From contig NZ_JACSUD010000003.1 of the NCBI RefSeq assembly GCF_014385435.1, positions 62,001 to 126,000 of the forward strand: a DNA stretch of 64,000 bases. The letters run 5' to 3'. Of the stretch, positions 35,697 through 44,842 are shown piece after piece (within the stretch, counting starts at the first letter, position 1; each line of letters begins with the position of its first letter). The notes below the pieces were generated by a model. That model made no database searches, was not told the origin of the DNA, and saw only the letters and a program-made list of their open reading frames with translations. Origin of the DNA: Alloprevotella sp. Lung230. Its GTDB lineage: Bacteria > Bacteroidota > Bacteroidia > Bacteroidales > Bacteroidaceae. The translations under genes and the position numbers were made by a program.

Positions 35697-36215
35697 TTAG
35701 TGTTGAACCAGTTTTTCGCGCACGAAAGGCGTGGCATCTTCCGAGAGAGTGGGGCTGACGTAGGGGGCGGCACTGCTGTCGGTGTCGATCACGAGGTCGT
35801 AGCCGCGCTCAGCTCCCACCACGCGGATGGCCGCATCGAGCCGCTCTTCGATGGGGCGGAACAGGCGCTTGCGGGCGTCGTCGAGCAGCGCCTGACCCTC
35901 CCGGCGGAAGGCCAGCGCGCGCTCCATGGCCACTTGGAGGTCGGCCTGCCGCTTGCGTAGGAGAGGCTCGGAGAGGCTCTTCTGGACTTGCAGAAATTCG
36001 GAAAATTGGCGTTGAAATCCGGCCTCGTTGTATTGCGTTTCGCGGTCGAACTGTGCGCGCAGAGAGTCGAGTTCCTGCTGTGCGCGGTGGGTTTCGGGCA
36101 TCTGTCGGAGGAGGGCTTGGCGGCTCAGGCAGCCGTAGCGCGCTGCATTTTGTGCGGCGGCGGGGAGGACGGGCGCGAGGAGCAGGAGGAGGAACAGGAG
36201 GGCTTTGTGGTTCAT
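35697..36215 (-). CDS. OmpH/Skp-like periplasmic chaperone
   Basis: Protein of 172 residues with a signal peptide (MNHKALLFLLLLLAPVLPAA). The rest is mostly helical coiled coil (QQELDSLRAQFDRETQYNEA...QVQKSLSEPLLRKRQADLQV) with the Skp end FRPIEERLDAAIRVVGAERGYDLVIDT. Skp/OmpH carries unfolded outer-membrane proteins to the BAM complex. Its place before murI is a common Bacteroidetes order. Its leader contains a roughly 185-bp MITE-like element (36256-36440) between it and a TAACTTTG box. Confidence 0.9.
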   Translation of the reverse strand: MNHKALLFLLLLLAPVLPAAAQNAARYGCLSRQALLRQMPETHRAQQELDSLRAQFDRETQYNEAGFQRQFSEFLQVQKSLSEPLLRKRQADLQVAMERALAFRREGQALLDDARKRLFRPIEERLDAAIRVVGAERGYDLVIDTDSSAAPYVSPTLSEDATPFVREKLVQH

Positions 36216-36255
36216 AATCTGATGTTTTGTGGGGTCGTTGATGGAGATATGGTGG

Positions 36256-36440
36256 AGTAAGTGGGCCTTCAAAATATAGTCGTTGGTGAATCTCTACTTT
36301 GGCCCTATCTTTGTCTCCCTTTTCCGCCCTCTCGTCTTTGTTCATCCTTCGTGCAGCCGGCTACACTCCTTCTTCACAAAGACCATCTGACGAGAAATGG
36401 AGACAAAGTATAGTGTCAATTAATTCTGAACACCTACTTA
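36256..36440. mobile_element. MITE-like element, copy 1
   Basis: About 185 bp with imperfect terminal inverted repeats: TAAGTAGGTGTTCAGAAT at one end and TAAGTGGGCCTTCAAAAT (as its inverse) at the other. It is clearly similar to 54091-54289, including CTACACTCCTTCTTCACAAA in the core. No transposase gene is inside. It lies in the leader of the OmpH-like gene. Confidence 0.7.
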
Positions 36441-36449
36441 TCATTCCTG

Positions 36450-36457
36450 CAAAGTTA
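36450..36457 (-). promoter_or_regulatory. -7 box of the ompH-murI-rnr operon
   Basis: Minus strand TAACTTTG immediately outside the MITE-like element, with a TTTG 22 bases further upstream. Confidence 0.5.
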
Positions 36458-36723
36458 CCTTTTTTTGTCAAAGCGCCGGCAAAAATGTCGGTGTTTTTTC
36501 TCGCGGTGGGTCGAATTCGTGCTGTGGGCGTCGTGCCGATGCTTTTTCAACCCCCGTTTTTGTGGTCAAATATTGAAACCAATCGTAGTTGCTCTCTCGA
36601 ACGAGAAACCGGATAAATCGGTTCAGACCTTTTCCTTCTCCTGATTGTCGGGATCGACTTCATTCGACCTTGTATTTGTTCGATTGAGATCTGTCTGGGC
36701 TTTGGCTTTCGATGTCGCTTTCA

Positions 36724-37060
36724 GCGACCTGCTACTCCTGCTTGTCCGCTCCATAGATGACGGTGGCGGGCTGCCTTCAGCGACCTGCCACGCCTGAGCA
36801 CAGCGCTCGACTTCATTTGGTTTTGGCTTGCGATGTCGCTGAAAGCGACACCTTTGCATAACCTCGGGTTCTCCCGAGGTGGGCAGAGCATGGAGGAAAG
36901 CTGGCTGAAAGCCAGCCCGATAGCCTCATAGATAGTTGTCATTCTCTGTGAAATATGTGCAGACCTCCCCATCGGGCTGACCTTCAGTCAGCATCCTCTC
37001 CGGCCGCATCCACCCCACGAGGACGTGGGGTTATGCAAAGGTGTCGCCTTCAGCGACCTG
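36724..37060. repeat. Hairpin-cluster repeat, copy 2
   Basis: Same parts as 16885-17160: CCTCGGG-TTCT-CCCGAGG (36862-36879), CCCCACG-AGGA-CGTGGGG (37014-37031), GTCGC/GCGAC hairpins and a GCTGGCTGAAAGCCAGC stem, in a different order. The upstream part 36458-36723 shows no gene. Confidence 0.8.
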
Positions 37061-37215
37061 CTACTCCTGCTTGTCCGCTCCATAGATGATGGTGGTGGGC
37101 TGCCTTCAGCACCTGCTACTCCTGCTTGTCCGCTCCATAGATGACGGTGGCGGGCTTGCCTTCAGCGACCTGCCATGCCTGCCTGTCCGTAATATAGATG
37201 ATGGCGGTGGGCTGC
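37061..37215. repeat. Roughly 55-bp direct repeat, about 3 copies
   Basis: Repeats of a unit containing CTACTCCTGCTTGTCCGCTC and CATAGATGAnGGTGG, decaying toward the right. One further copy is at about 36724-36780. Confidence 0.75.
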
Positions 37216-37270
37216 TTTCTGAGACAATCATCTGCGAGGTCGGTCCATCTCACCAAATTGAACAAAAAAA

Positions 37271-37354
37271 CTACCTCAGAGATAGTTTTTTCTACGTCTA
37301 AGGTAGTTTTTTCTACGTCTGAGAAAAAATTTTCTACCTCTGAGGTAGATTTTG
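37271..37354. repeat. 21-bp phased palindrome array, 4 units
   Basis: Units start at exactly 37271, 37292, 37313 and 37334, each CTACnTCnnAGGTAG-like with a T-rich six-base spacer. The third unit has lost its right half. No gene is seen between the array and the HD gene promoter at 37611. Confidence 0.9.
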
Positions 37355-37610
37355 CTGATGATTTTTGGCCGGATGTCGGATTCTTGTCTACTGTTGCGGT
37401 GTCAAGGAGTTGGCGATGTGCGCGAATGTATTTTCAAGCTGCCTTCTTGACTTGTGCAGCCCATCTCCTGCGAGGTGGGCTGCTTTCGTGTGTTGCTCAG
37501 GGGGCGGACCGGATTTTCCATTCCCCATTTCCACCACCCTCGGTGTTGCCCCTTTTCCGCTCACTCACATTATTTTAGAATCAAAAGAGGGGACTTTACA
37601 GAGAAATGTG

Positions 37611-37618
37611 TAATTTTG
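37611..37618 (+). promoter_or_regulatory. -7 box of the HD-domain gene
   Basis: TAATTTTG, 59 bases upstream of the start codon. Confidence 0.55.
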
Positions 37619-37676
37619 CACGGTAGATTATCTCGGCGTCGGCGGCAGAGCGCCGCTGCACCCACAGCTCAGTCTT

Positions 37677-38213
37677 ATGATTTATCCGCAGATTATTGAT
37701 AAGTATTACCCCGAGGACGGCCCGTTGCGGCAACTGCTCCTGCACCACAGCCGGCAGGTGATGGAGCGCGCACTGCTCATCGCCGACCGCCATCCCGAAC
37801 TCGGTGCCGACCGCACTCTGCTCGTCGAGGGAGCCATGCTCCACGACATCGGCATCTTCCTCACCCATGCCCCCGGCATCCACTGCCACGGCACGCACCC
37901 CTATCTGCTGCACGGCCGTCTCGGAGCCGAACTCATGCGCGAGGAAGGGCGGGAGGACATCGCCCGCATCTGCGAGCGCCACACGGGGACGGGCCTCACG
38001 CGGCAGAACATCATCGACCGCGGCCTGCCCCTCCCGCTGCAGGACTTCCTGCCCGAAACGCTGGAAGAGACCATCGTGTGCTACGCCGACAAGTTCTACT
38101 CCAAGAGCCATCCCGAGCGTGAGCGCAGCCTCGAAGCCACCGCCCGCAGTCTGGCGCCCTTTGGCGAAGCCGGCGTGCGTACCTTTTGGCAGTGGGCCGA
38201 ACGCTTCGAGTAG
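37677..38213 (+). CDS. HD-domain phosphohydrolase
   Basis: Cytosolic protein of 178 residues with the HD metal-binding pattern: LLLHHSRQVMERALLIADRH (first His), EGAMLHDIGIFLTHAPGIHC (His-Asp pair) and ICERHTGTGLTRQNI then CYADKFYSKSH (last Asp). Members hydrolyse phosphate esters or nucleotides; the exact substrate is unknown. It precedes the lptD-like gene by about 115 bases on the same strand. Confidence 0.88.
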   Translation: MIYPQIIDKYYPEDGPLRQLLLHHSRQVMERALLIADRHPELGADRTLLVEGAMLHDIGIFLTHAPGIHCHGTHPYLLHGRLGAELMREEGREDIARICERHTGTGLTRQNIIDRGLPLPLQDFLPETLEETIVCYADKFYSKSHPERERSLEATARSLAPFGEAGVRTFWQWAERFE

Positions 38214-38329
38214 CCTTTCGATGGGCTTCGCAACACCATCGCAACACCATACGTAGAAATGCCCCAAGATGAGTCGTGCCGTGCCGACCCTCTTTCCTTT
38301 GAGTCTTCCACTTTCATCCTTCTCTCCCT

Positions 38330-41293
38330 TTGCCACACCACAGTTTTCCCCGCTTCTGTTTCCGCCTCCTCTTGTGGGGCATCCTGCTTCTGCTCACGGG
38401 CTGTGGCCTCGGGCGTGACGGACACGAAGCGCCGGACATCCTCACCCCCGCGACACCCCTGGGGTTGAACCCCTCGGTAGCTTCGAACCCGACAGCCCCG
38501 ACAGCGATGCCGACAGACAGTCTGCATCCCGAAGCCCCGGCCGCGGCCGCCCTGCCCGACAGCGTGCTGCGCGCTCGGAGCGACAGTGCCACGGCCGCCC
38601 TGCTCGACAGTCTGCGCGGCCGCCTGAAGCGCGACACCACGATTGCCGTGTTTCACTACACCGACACCGTGGCGGCCGACACCACCCGTCGAAAGACCGG
38701 ACTTGAAGCGCCAGTGGACTACACCGCCACCGACTCCCTCGTCTACGATGCCGCCACGGGATTTGCCCATCTCTACGGCGACGCGAAGGTGAACTATCAG
38801 AACATGGCCCTCACGGCCGACTACATCCGGATGAACCTCGACTCCAACCTCGTGCACGCCAGCGGGGTGGAGGATTCGCTCACCCACGAACTCAAAGGGA
38901 AGCCCATTTACAAGCAAGGGAGCGAGGAGTACGAGAGCGAACGCATGTCGTTCAACTTCAAGACGAAAAAGGGCTTCATCCAAAACGTCAAGACCACCCA
39001 GGGCGAAGGCTTCATGCGCTCGGCCGACTCGAAGCGCTCCAACGACGGCTACTTCTACCTCCAAAACGCGGAGTACACCACCTGCGACGCCGATCACCCC
39101 CACTTCTGCCTCCGACTCACCCGCGCGAAAGTGAGTCCGGGGAAAGAAACTTTTTTCGGTCCGGCCTATCTCGTTGTGGCCGACGTGCCCCTCCCGCTGG
39201 CCGTTCCCTACGGATTTTTCCCCTTCAACCGCTCCTACTCCTCGGGACTCATCATGCCCACCTACGGCGAAGAGACTTCCCGCGGTTTCTACCTGCGCGA
39301 CGGCGGCTACTACTTCGCCCTCTCCGACCGCATGGACCTCAAACTCCTCGGCGAACTCTACACCAAAGGATCCTGGGGTGTGTCGGCCGAGAGCAACTAC
39401 ACCCACCGCTATCGCTATCGCGGCAATGTCTACGTGTCGTACCTCACCACCGTGACGGGCGACAAGAACATGCCCGACTACTCCAAGGAGACGAGCCTCA
39501 AAGTGCAGTGGAACCACTCGTCCGACGCCAAGGCCAACCCCAACACCACCTTCTCGGCGCGCGTCAATTTTGCCACGCAAAACTACGAGCGGAGCAACCT
39601 CAACTCGATGTACAACCCGCTGAGTTACACCCAGTCCACCCGCGCCTCGTCGGTGAGCTTCACCCACGCCGTCCCCTCCCTCGGACTCAGCCTCTCGGGC
39701 TCCACCAACATCACGCAAAACATGCGCAACAACACGCTCGACGTGACCCTGCCCGACCTCTCCATCTCCGTGGCCCGCTTCTATCCCCTGCGTCGCCGCA
39801 AAGCCGTGGGCAAAGAGCGGTGGTATGAGAAAATCTCCATGTCCTACTCCGGACAAATCACCAACTCCATCTCCACCACCGAAAGCCGCCTCTTCAAGTC
39901 CAGCCTCGTGCGTGACTGGCGCAACGGCATGAACCACCGCATCCCCATCGATGCCAACTTCCAACTGTTCAAATACATCAACATCTCGCCCACCCTCAGC
40001 CTGAGCGGACGCACCTACATGAAGCGCCAACAGAAGAGTTGGAACACCGCCACGCAGTCCGAAGAGGTACGCGACGAGACGGGCTTCTACAACCTCTACG
40101 ACTGGAACGCTTCGGTCGGTGCGAACACCACCCTCTACGGATTCTACAAGCCGTGGCGCAAACTCTTCGGCGACCATGTCCAGGCCATCCGCCACGTCAT
40201 CAAGCCCACGGTGAGCTTCTCCTATGCGCCCGACTTCACGCAGGAAAGCTACGGCTACACCACCCACTACGTCAAGACCGATGCTTCGGGCAACGTATCG
40301 CTCGTGCCCTACTCGCCCTATGCCAACGGCGCTTTCGGCTATCCCAACAGTCCGCGACAGGGGAGCGTGGCCCTCTCCCTCTCCAACAATCTGGAGATGA
40401 AGGTCAAGTCGGAACGCGACACCAGCGGCTACCGGAAGATTTCCCTCATCGACGAACTCTCCGGATCCATCTCCTACAACCTCGCTGCCAAGACCCGTCC
40501 GTGGAGCGACCTCTCCATGCGCGTGCGCCTCAAATTCACCAAAAGCTACACCTTCTCCATGGCGGCCACCTTTGCCACCTATGCCTACGAGATCGACCCC
40601 AACACGGGCAACGTCTACGTGGGCGACCGCACCGAGTGGAGCTACGGCCGCTTCGGCCGCTTCCAGGGCATGAGCCAAAACCTCTCCTATACCCTCAACA
40701 ACAAGAAACTCATGACTTTCTTCGGCCTCCTTGCCGGCCGCGGTTGGGACAAAATCTTTGGTGGCGGAGATGACAAAAAAGATGCCCCGCCCCCTCCCGA
40801 CGAAGACCGCATCGACGACAAGGACATGGACGAGGCCAACGTCGACCCCATCCTGCGCCACAATGCCAAGAAGACCGACAAGAAGGTGAAGGCCGATGTC
40901 GACCCCGACGGCTATCTGGCGTTCTCCATGCCCTGGAACCTCACGTTCTCCTACGGCGTGACGATGCGCGAAGACCGGAGCAAACCCATCCGCCGCAGCA
41001 ACATGCGCTATCCCTTTGCCTTCACCCACTCCCTCAACATGAGTGGCAACATCACGCTGGCCAAGGGCTGGAACATCACTTTCTCTTCGGGCTACGACTT
41101 CAATTTCCACAAACTCTCGATGACCACGGCAGGGCTCTCCCGCGACCTCCACTGCTTCGAGATGTCGTGCAACATCGTGCTGCGCCCTTACTCTTCCTTC
41201 AACTTCTCCTTCCGCGCCCGCTCCTCACAGTTGGCCGATGCCCTCCGCTACGAAAAGCGCAGTGCCTACTCCTCCAACATCGACTGGTACTAA
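38330..41293 (+). CDS. lptD: LptD/OstA-like outer-membrane LPS assembly protein
   Basis: Predicted LPS-inserting beta-barrel protein of about 987 residues. The OstA/LptA-like periplasmic domain is at about 125-255 (DSLVYDAATGFAHLYGDAKV, MALTADYIRMNLDSN, KTKKGFIQNVKTTQGEGF); the barrel follows with ADVPLPLAVPYGFFPF and many aromatic strands up to AYSSNIDWY. No ATG precedes the signal peptide after the in-frame stop at 38300, so the start must be TTG (38330 or a nearby TTG). The signal peptide ends LLLLTGCG, a lipobox, which is unusual for an LptD. A Pro/Asp-rich acidic loop (about 820-850) is specific to this protein or its close relatives. Confidence 0.85.
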   Translation: MPHHSFPRFCFRLLLWGILLLLTGCGLGRDGHEAPDILTPATPLGLNPSVASNPTAPTAMPTDSLHPEAPAAAALPDSVLRARSDSATAALLDSLRGRLKRDTTIAVFHYTDTVAADTTRRKTGLEAPVDYTATDSLVYDAATGFAHLYGDAKVNYQNMALTADYIRMNLDSNLVHASGVEDSLTHELKGKPIYKQGSEEYESERMSFNFKTKKGFIQNVKTTQGEGFMRSADSKRSNDGYFYLQNAEYTTCDADHPHFCLRLTRAKVSPGKETFFGPAYLVVADVPLPLAVPYGFFPFNRSYSSGLIMPTYGEETSRGFYLRDGGYYFALSDRMDLKLLGELYTKGSWGVSAESNYTHRYRYRGNVYVSYLTTVTGDKNMPDYSKETSLKVQWNHSSDAKANPNTTFSARVNFATQNYERSNLNSMYNPLSYTQSTRASSVSFTHAVPSLGLSLSGSTNITQNMRNNTLDVTLPDLSISVARFYPLRRRKAVGKERWYEKISMSYSGQITNSISTTESRLFKSSLVRDWRNGMNHRIPIDANFQLFKYINISPTLSLSGRTYMKRQQKSWNTATQSEEVRDETGFYNLYDWNASVGANTTLYGFYKPWRKLFGDHVQAIRHVIKPTVSFSYAPDFTQESYGYTTHYVKTDASGNVSLVPYSPYANGAFGYPNSPRQGSVALSLSNNLEMKVKSERDTSGYRKISLIDELSGSISYNLAAKTRPWSDLSMRVRLKFTKSYTFSMAATFATYAYEIDPNTGNVYVGDRTEWSYGRFGRFQGMSQNLSYTLNNKKLMTFFGLLAGRGWDKIFGGGDDKKDAPPPPDEDRIDDKDMDEANVDPILRHNAKKTDKKVKADVDPDGYLAFSMPWNLTFSYGVTMREDRSKPIRRSNMRYPFAFTHSLNMSGNITLAKGWNITFSSGYDFNFHKLSMTTAGLSRDLHCFEMSCNIVLRPYSSFNFSFRARSSQLADALRYEKRSAYSSNIDWY

Positions 41294-41295
41294 GT

Positions 41296-41445
41296 CGGTA
41301 GACGAGTGGACCGGTAGATTGGTTAATCGGTAGACTGGTAGATTGGTTAATCGGTAGACTGGTAGATTGGTTAATCGGTAGACCGGTAGATTGGTTAATC
41401 GGTAGATTGGTTAATTGGTAGACCGGTAGATTTGTAGACCGGCAA
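41296..41445. repeat. 24-bp tandem repeat after lptD
   Basis: About four near-perfect 24-bp units built from GGTAGATTGGTTAATCGGTA with a GACTG/GACCG junction, then shorter decayed units. The motif CGGTAGACTGGTA also occurs at about 57313, 57482 and 57651 in the transposase-flanking array, and a related form at 52240-52265. Confidence 0.9.
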
Positions 41446-41531
41446 GCCCATTGACCTCATCTGCTGCTTCACCGCCTCCACAACACACACCGAAGCCCCA
41501 TTTTTTTAACTTTCAAAATACCACAATTCCT

Positions 41532-42263
41532 ATGAAAACCCTTTTCACCCTCGTCAGCGTACTGCTGCTTTGCGCCGGCCTGACCACCTCGTGCGACCTT
41601 GACAGCAAAAACGAACGCCATCAGACGCTCTTCTTTCCACAGTCGCCCCGCGGTCGTATCCTCTATGCCGACCAAACGCTCGACACCCTCCGCGTCTTTT
41701 CCTACGACTCCTGGCGTCTCACCGGTGTCTACGAGCAACCCAAGACCGAATGGTTCAGCGTGACGCCCGACAAGGCCGACATCCCGGCCAACTACGTGGG
41801 CAACCACCGCATCTCCATCCGCACCACCCCCAACACCACCGCGACCACCCGCACCGGCGGATTGCGCCTCGTCACCACCTTTGCCGAGTTTGGCACGCTG
41901 GGCATGCCGGTGCGCCAACTGGCCTATCTCAACATCCTGCGCCCCGTGGCCACTTTCCCACTGGGCACTGATGGAAAACCCTCCACGCAGCCCGTCTTCA
42001 TCGAAACGGTGGCGGCCACGGCCTCGACCGACAACCACATCGACTTCGTGCTCTACGATGAAAACACCGCCGCCCACACCCTCACTTCCGATGCGGCTTG
42101 GCTCACCATCGGCACCATCGATGGCGGCCTCAAAGCGGGCAAAAACGTGGCGAAACTCAACATCGAGGCCAACCTCGCCACCACGCCCCGAACGGCCACC
42201 CTCACCCTCACCTCTGCCGGCGTGAGCAACGTCATCACCATCACCCAGCAGGGGAAAAAGTAA
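41532..42263 (+). CDS. BACON-like lipoprotein
   Basis: Lipoprotein of 243 residues (MKTLFTLVSVLLLCAGLTTSC, Cys21). Two Ig-like beta domains are visible; each ends in strand patterns of BACON modules, the second with SDAAWLTIGTIDGGLKAGKN and VAKLNIEANLATTPRTATLTL then ITITQQGKK. BACON domains often bind carbohydrate or mucin, but here the evidence is only the fold pattern. It is 80 bases upstream of the T9SS subtilase on the same strand, so the two may act together at the surface. Confidence 0.72.
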   Translation: MKTLFTLVSVLLLCAGLTTSCDLDSKNERHQTLFFPQSPRGRILYADQTLDTLRVFSYDSWRLTGVYEQPKTEWFSVTPDKADIPANYVGNHRISIRTTPNTTATTRTGGLRLVTTFAEFGTLGMPVRQLAYLNILRPVATFPLGTDGKPSTQPVFIETVAATASTDNHIDFVLYDENTAAHTLTSDAAWLTIGTIDGGLKAGKNVAKLNIEANLATTPRTATLTLTSAGVSNVITITQQGKK

Positions 42264-42343
42264 TCCCCTCGCAGCATCCACCCTCGCCGAAAGCCTTGAC
42301 GTGCCTACGGCGGGGGTGCATCTACTCTTCACTCTACTAAACT

Positions 42344-44569
42344 ATGCCCATGTCTCGAAATTCCCTCCTCCTCGCCTTGGCCTTTGCCCCGATACTGCTC
42401 GCGGCCCAAACGCCCACGACCGACACCAAACTTGACGGCGGACTCAGCGCCTTGCTGACCAAATACAGCCGGCAGCGCGCCACCCGAGGCACCATCGCCG
42501 ACACCCTCCACTACGGTCCCGAGGCCTATGCCGCCCATGAGCCTCTCCCCACCACGCTCGTCGTGACCGATGCCGATGCTGTCGTGGCGCGCATTCAGGC
42601 CGACGGCCACGAGGCCACAGCCGTCACCGCTACTTACGTGGCTGCCCACTTCCCCTTGTCCTATCTGCCCACCCTCTCCGATATGCCTGAGGTGAAGCGT
42701 GTGTCATTGGCACGCAGCTTCCGTCCCTTGATGAAAACAGCACGCGAGGACACGGGGGTCGATCGCATCCAAGCCGGCACAGGACTGAAAACACCCTTTA
42801 CCGGAAAGGGGGTTGTGCTCGGTGTCATCGATCAGGGATTTCAGTACAACCACATTGCCTTTCAGGACAAGGACGGCAAAACCCGCCTGCGTGCCATTTG
42901 GGACATGGCGAAATCGGGCACAAAACCCACGGAAATCACCAACGGCGTGCTGCCCGCTGCACACGACACCTACACCAAGATGACGCACGCCACCCACGTG
43001 ACCAACATCGCTGCAGGGTCTGTTTTGAACACGCCCAACGATCTCCATGGGGTGGCTCCCGAAGCCGAAATCATCATGATACCTTCCACGTTCAATAATT
43101 CCGACGTGGCCAAAGCCGTGAAGTACGTCAAGGATTTCGCCGAAAAGGAAAGCAAACCTTGGGTGGTGAACATGAGTTTCGGTTCCGACATCGGCCCGCA
43201 CGACGGTATGACCGACTATGACCAAGCAGTTTCCCAACTCACCGGCAAGGGAGGATTCATTGCGGCTGCCATGGGCAACGAAAATATGCTGAACCTCCAC
43301 GCCTCCGGTGTGGTGAGTACCGATTCGACCCGCTATGTCTTTTTTGATTTTGACGACAAAGATAAAAAGGATTGGATTACCATCGATCTTTGGAATCAAA
43401 ACACCGATGGCAAGCCTCACCTCAAAATCACGCCTTTGGTCTACACGAACGGAAAGGTAGAGGAAAAAGACGAAGCCTATTTGGCCAAGGTGGGTTCTGA
43501 AAGTCCAATATACGAGTTGAGCGACATTTCCGGCAAAGAGCATCACCAATACTTTGTGCGCCTCGACAACATCCGTACGGATTTGGGGAAGCCTGCTGCC
43601 AAGTTTGGATTGAAACTCGAACTGATTTCTGGAGAAACCCAACCGCAAACCGTTCACCTTTGGACGAATGTGGGCTATGGCGTGGTCTCCTACGTGCGTT
43701 TGGGCAAAGACACCCCCCTTGTGCTCAAAGGCGACAATGACTATCTCGTGGCGGAAGGGGCAGCCAGTATTCCTACCGCCATCTCCGTGGGGGCTTACAC
43801 GGCCGCCAACACTTACTACTCCTACAATGCAAAAACGACATACGGCTGGAAATCGGCTGAAGTGGGCTACAAAGCCCCCTTCTCCAACAACGGCCCTTCG
43901 CTAAACCCCAACCCGCTCTATGCGAAGCCGGTCGTGACAGCACCCGGTGTGTTGGTGAGCAGCGCCTTCAATGCCTTCGATTCTTCAATCAATAAAACCT
44001 CTTCCAATCGCATCACCGATGTGGTAAATGTGGGCACAACGCGATATTATTACGGCGTGGACAGCGGCACGTCCATGGCTTCGCCCTTCGTGGCGGGCGT
44101 GCTCTGCCTTTGGCTCGAAGCCAACCCTCATCTCGACTACGCACAGGTGGTGGACATCATCAAAAAGTCCTCCCGCCGCGATGAGTTTTTCAACATCACC
44201 AAGCTCAAGGCCGACGACCCCAACGAAATCTGGACAAAAGAGATGGGCTACGGGCGCATCGATGCCTACGCCGGCTTGAAGCTCGCCCTCACCACCGCCA
44301 CCGCAGTGGAGCGCGTGTCCAACAGCACCACGCCCGTCACCTTCAGTATGCGTCCCGGCGAGTGGCGACTCCTCTTCAACAATGCCGAGCGCACGGCCCA
44401 CATCAGTGTCCATGCCCTCGACGGCCGCCTGGTCGAAACTCGCCATCTCAGCGGTGTTCAGCAGGGACAGGAAGAGGTGATTCCACTCGGCCACTATGCG
44501 CCCGGCACCTACTTGCTCAACATCCGCACCGCTGCCACCGCCACCACCCACCGCGTCCTCGTGCGCTAA
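42344..44569 (+). CDS. Subtilisin-like serine protease (S8) with T9SS C-terminal sorting domain
   Basis: Secreted protease of 741 residues with a signal peptide (SLLLALAFAPILLAAQ). The catalytic triad is Asp163 (VIDQGFQYNHIAF), His215 (MTHATHVTNIAAG; the usual HGTH is HATH) and Ser577 (SGTSMASPFVAG). About 200 residues are inserted between the His and Ser blocks. The last 75 residues end GHYAPGTYLLNIRTAATATT HRVLVR, a type A T9SS sorting domain that directs export and surface attachment. This fits porX 1.7 kb away. A clear terminator follows. Confidence 0.9.
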   Translation: MPMSRNSLLLALAFAPILLAAQTPTTDTKLDGGLSALLTKYSRQRATRGTIADTLHYGPEAYAAHEPLPTTLVVTDADAVVARIQADGHEATAVTATYVAAHFPLSYLPTLSDMPEVKRVSLARSFRPLMKTAREDTGVDRIQAGTGLKTPFTGKGVVLGVIDQGFQYNHIAFQDKDGKTRLRAIWDMAKSGTKPTEITNGVLPAAHDTYTKMTHATHVTNIAAGSVLNTPNDLHGVAPEAEIIMIPSTFNNSDVAKAVKYVKDFAEKESKPWVVNMSFGSDIGPHDGMTDYDQAVSQLTGKGGFIAAAMGNENMLNLHASGVVSTDSTRYVFFDFDDKDKKDWITIDLWNQNTDGKPHLKITPLVYTNGKVEEKDEAYLAKVGSESPIYELSDISGKEHHQYFVRLDNIRTDLGKPAAKFGLKLELISGETQPQTVHLWTNVGYGVVSYVRLGKDTPLVLKGDNDYLVAEGAASIPTAISVGAYTAANTYYSYNAKTTYGWKSAEVGYKAPFSNNGPSLNPNPLYAKPVVTAPGVLVSSAFNAFDSSINKTSSNRITDVVNVGTTRYYYGVDSGTSMASPFVAGVLCLWLEANPHLDYAQVVDIIKKSSRRDEFFNITKLKADDPNEIWTKEMGYGRIDAYAGLKLALTTATAVERVSNSTTPVTFSMRPGEWRLLFNNAERTAHISVHALDGRLVETRHLSGVQQGQEEVIPLGHYAPGTYLLNIRTAATATTHRVLVR

Positions 44570-44596
44570 GCGCTTCGAGGATAGCCATCTCCTCTG

Positions 44597-44635
44597 CCAA
44601 AAAGCCCATCCCTGCCTTTGGGGCGGGCTTTTTGG
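44597..44635 (+). terminator. Terminator after the S8 protease gene
   Basis: CCAAAAAGCCC (44597-44607) pairs with GGGCTTTTTGG (44625-44635), 28 bases after the stop. Confidence 0.85.
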
Positions 44636-44772
44636 AATAAATGGCGAAGTATGTCTTTTCATCCGGCATCGGCGGCGTAAGATGAGATAGCCGATAGGAC
44701 ACCACCTCCTCTTTATTTTACATCAAGCGACGCCTACCGAAAAAACGACGCAGACAGCGATTTTTCACCGCC

Positions 44773-44842
44773 TTAGGAGGTAGAAAAAATGATCTCAGAG
44801 GTAGATTTTTTTATCTCTGAGGTAGAAAAAACTATCTCTGAG
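44773..44842. repeat. 21-bp phased palindrome array, about 4 units
   Basis: GGTAG occurs at 44779, 44800 and 44821 with CTCnGAGGTAG cores, and a fourth half-unit ATCTCTGAG starts at 44834; the spacing is exactly 21. It lies 124 bases upstream of the oxyR start. The rest of this intergenic region holds no recognisable gene. Confidence 0.85.

Noticed and set aside
38096-41152. A frame of over 1000 codons antisense to lptD, and similar long antisense frames opposite GH20, pgpH, ftsH and rnr/murI
   Set aside because: They mirror genuine genes whose codons avoid stops on the opposite strand in GC-rich DNA. The translations are Val/Gly/His-rich with no recognisable domains, signal peptides or motifs.
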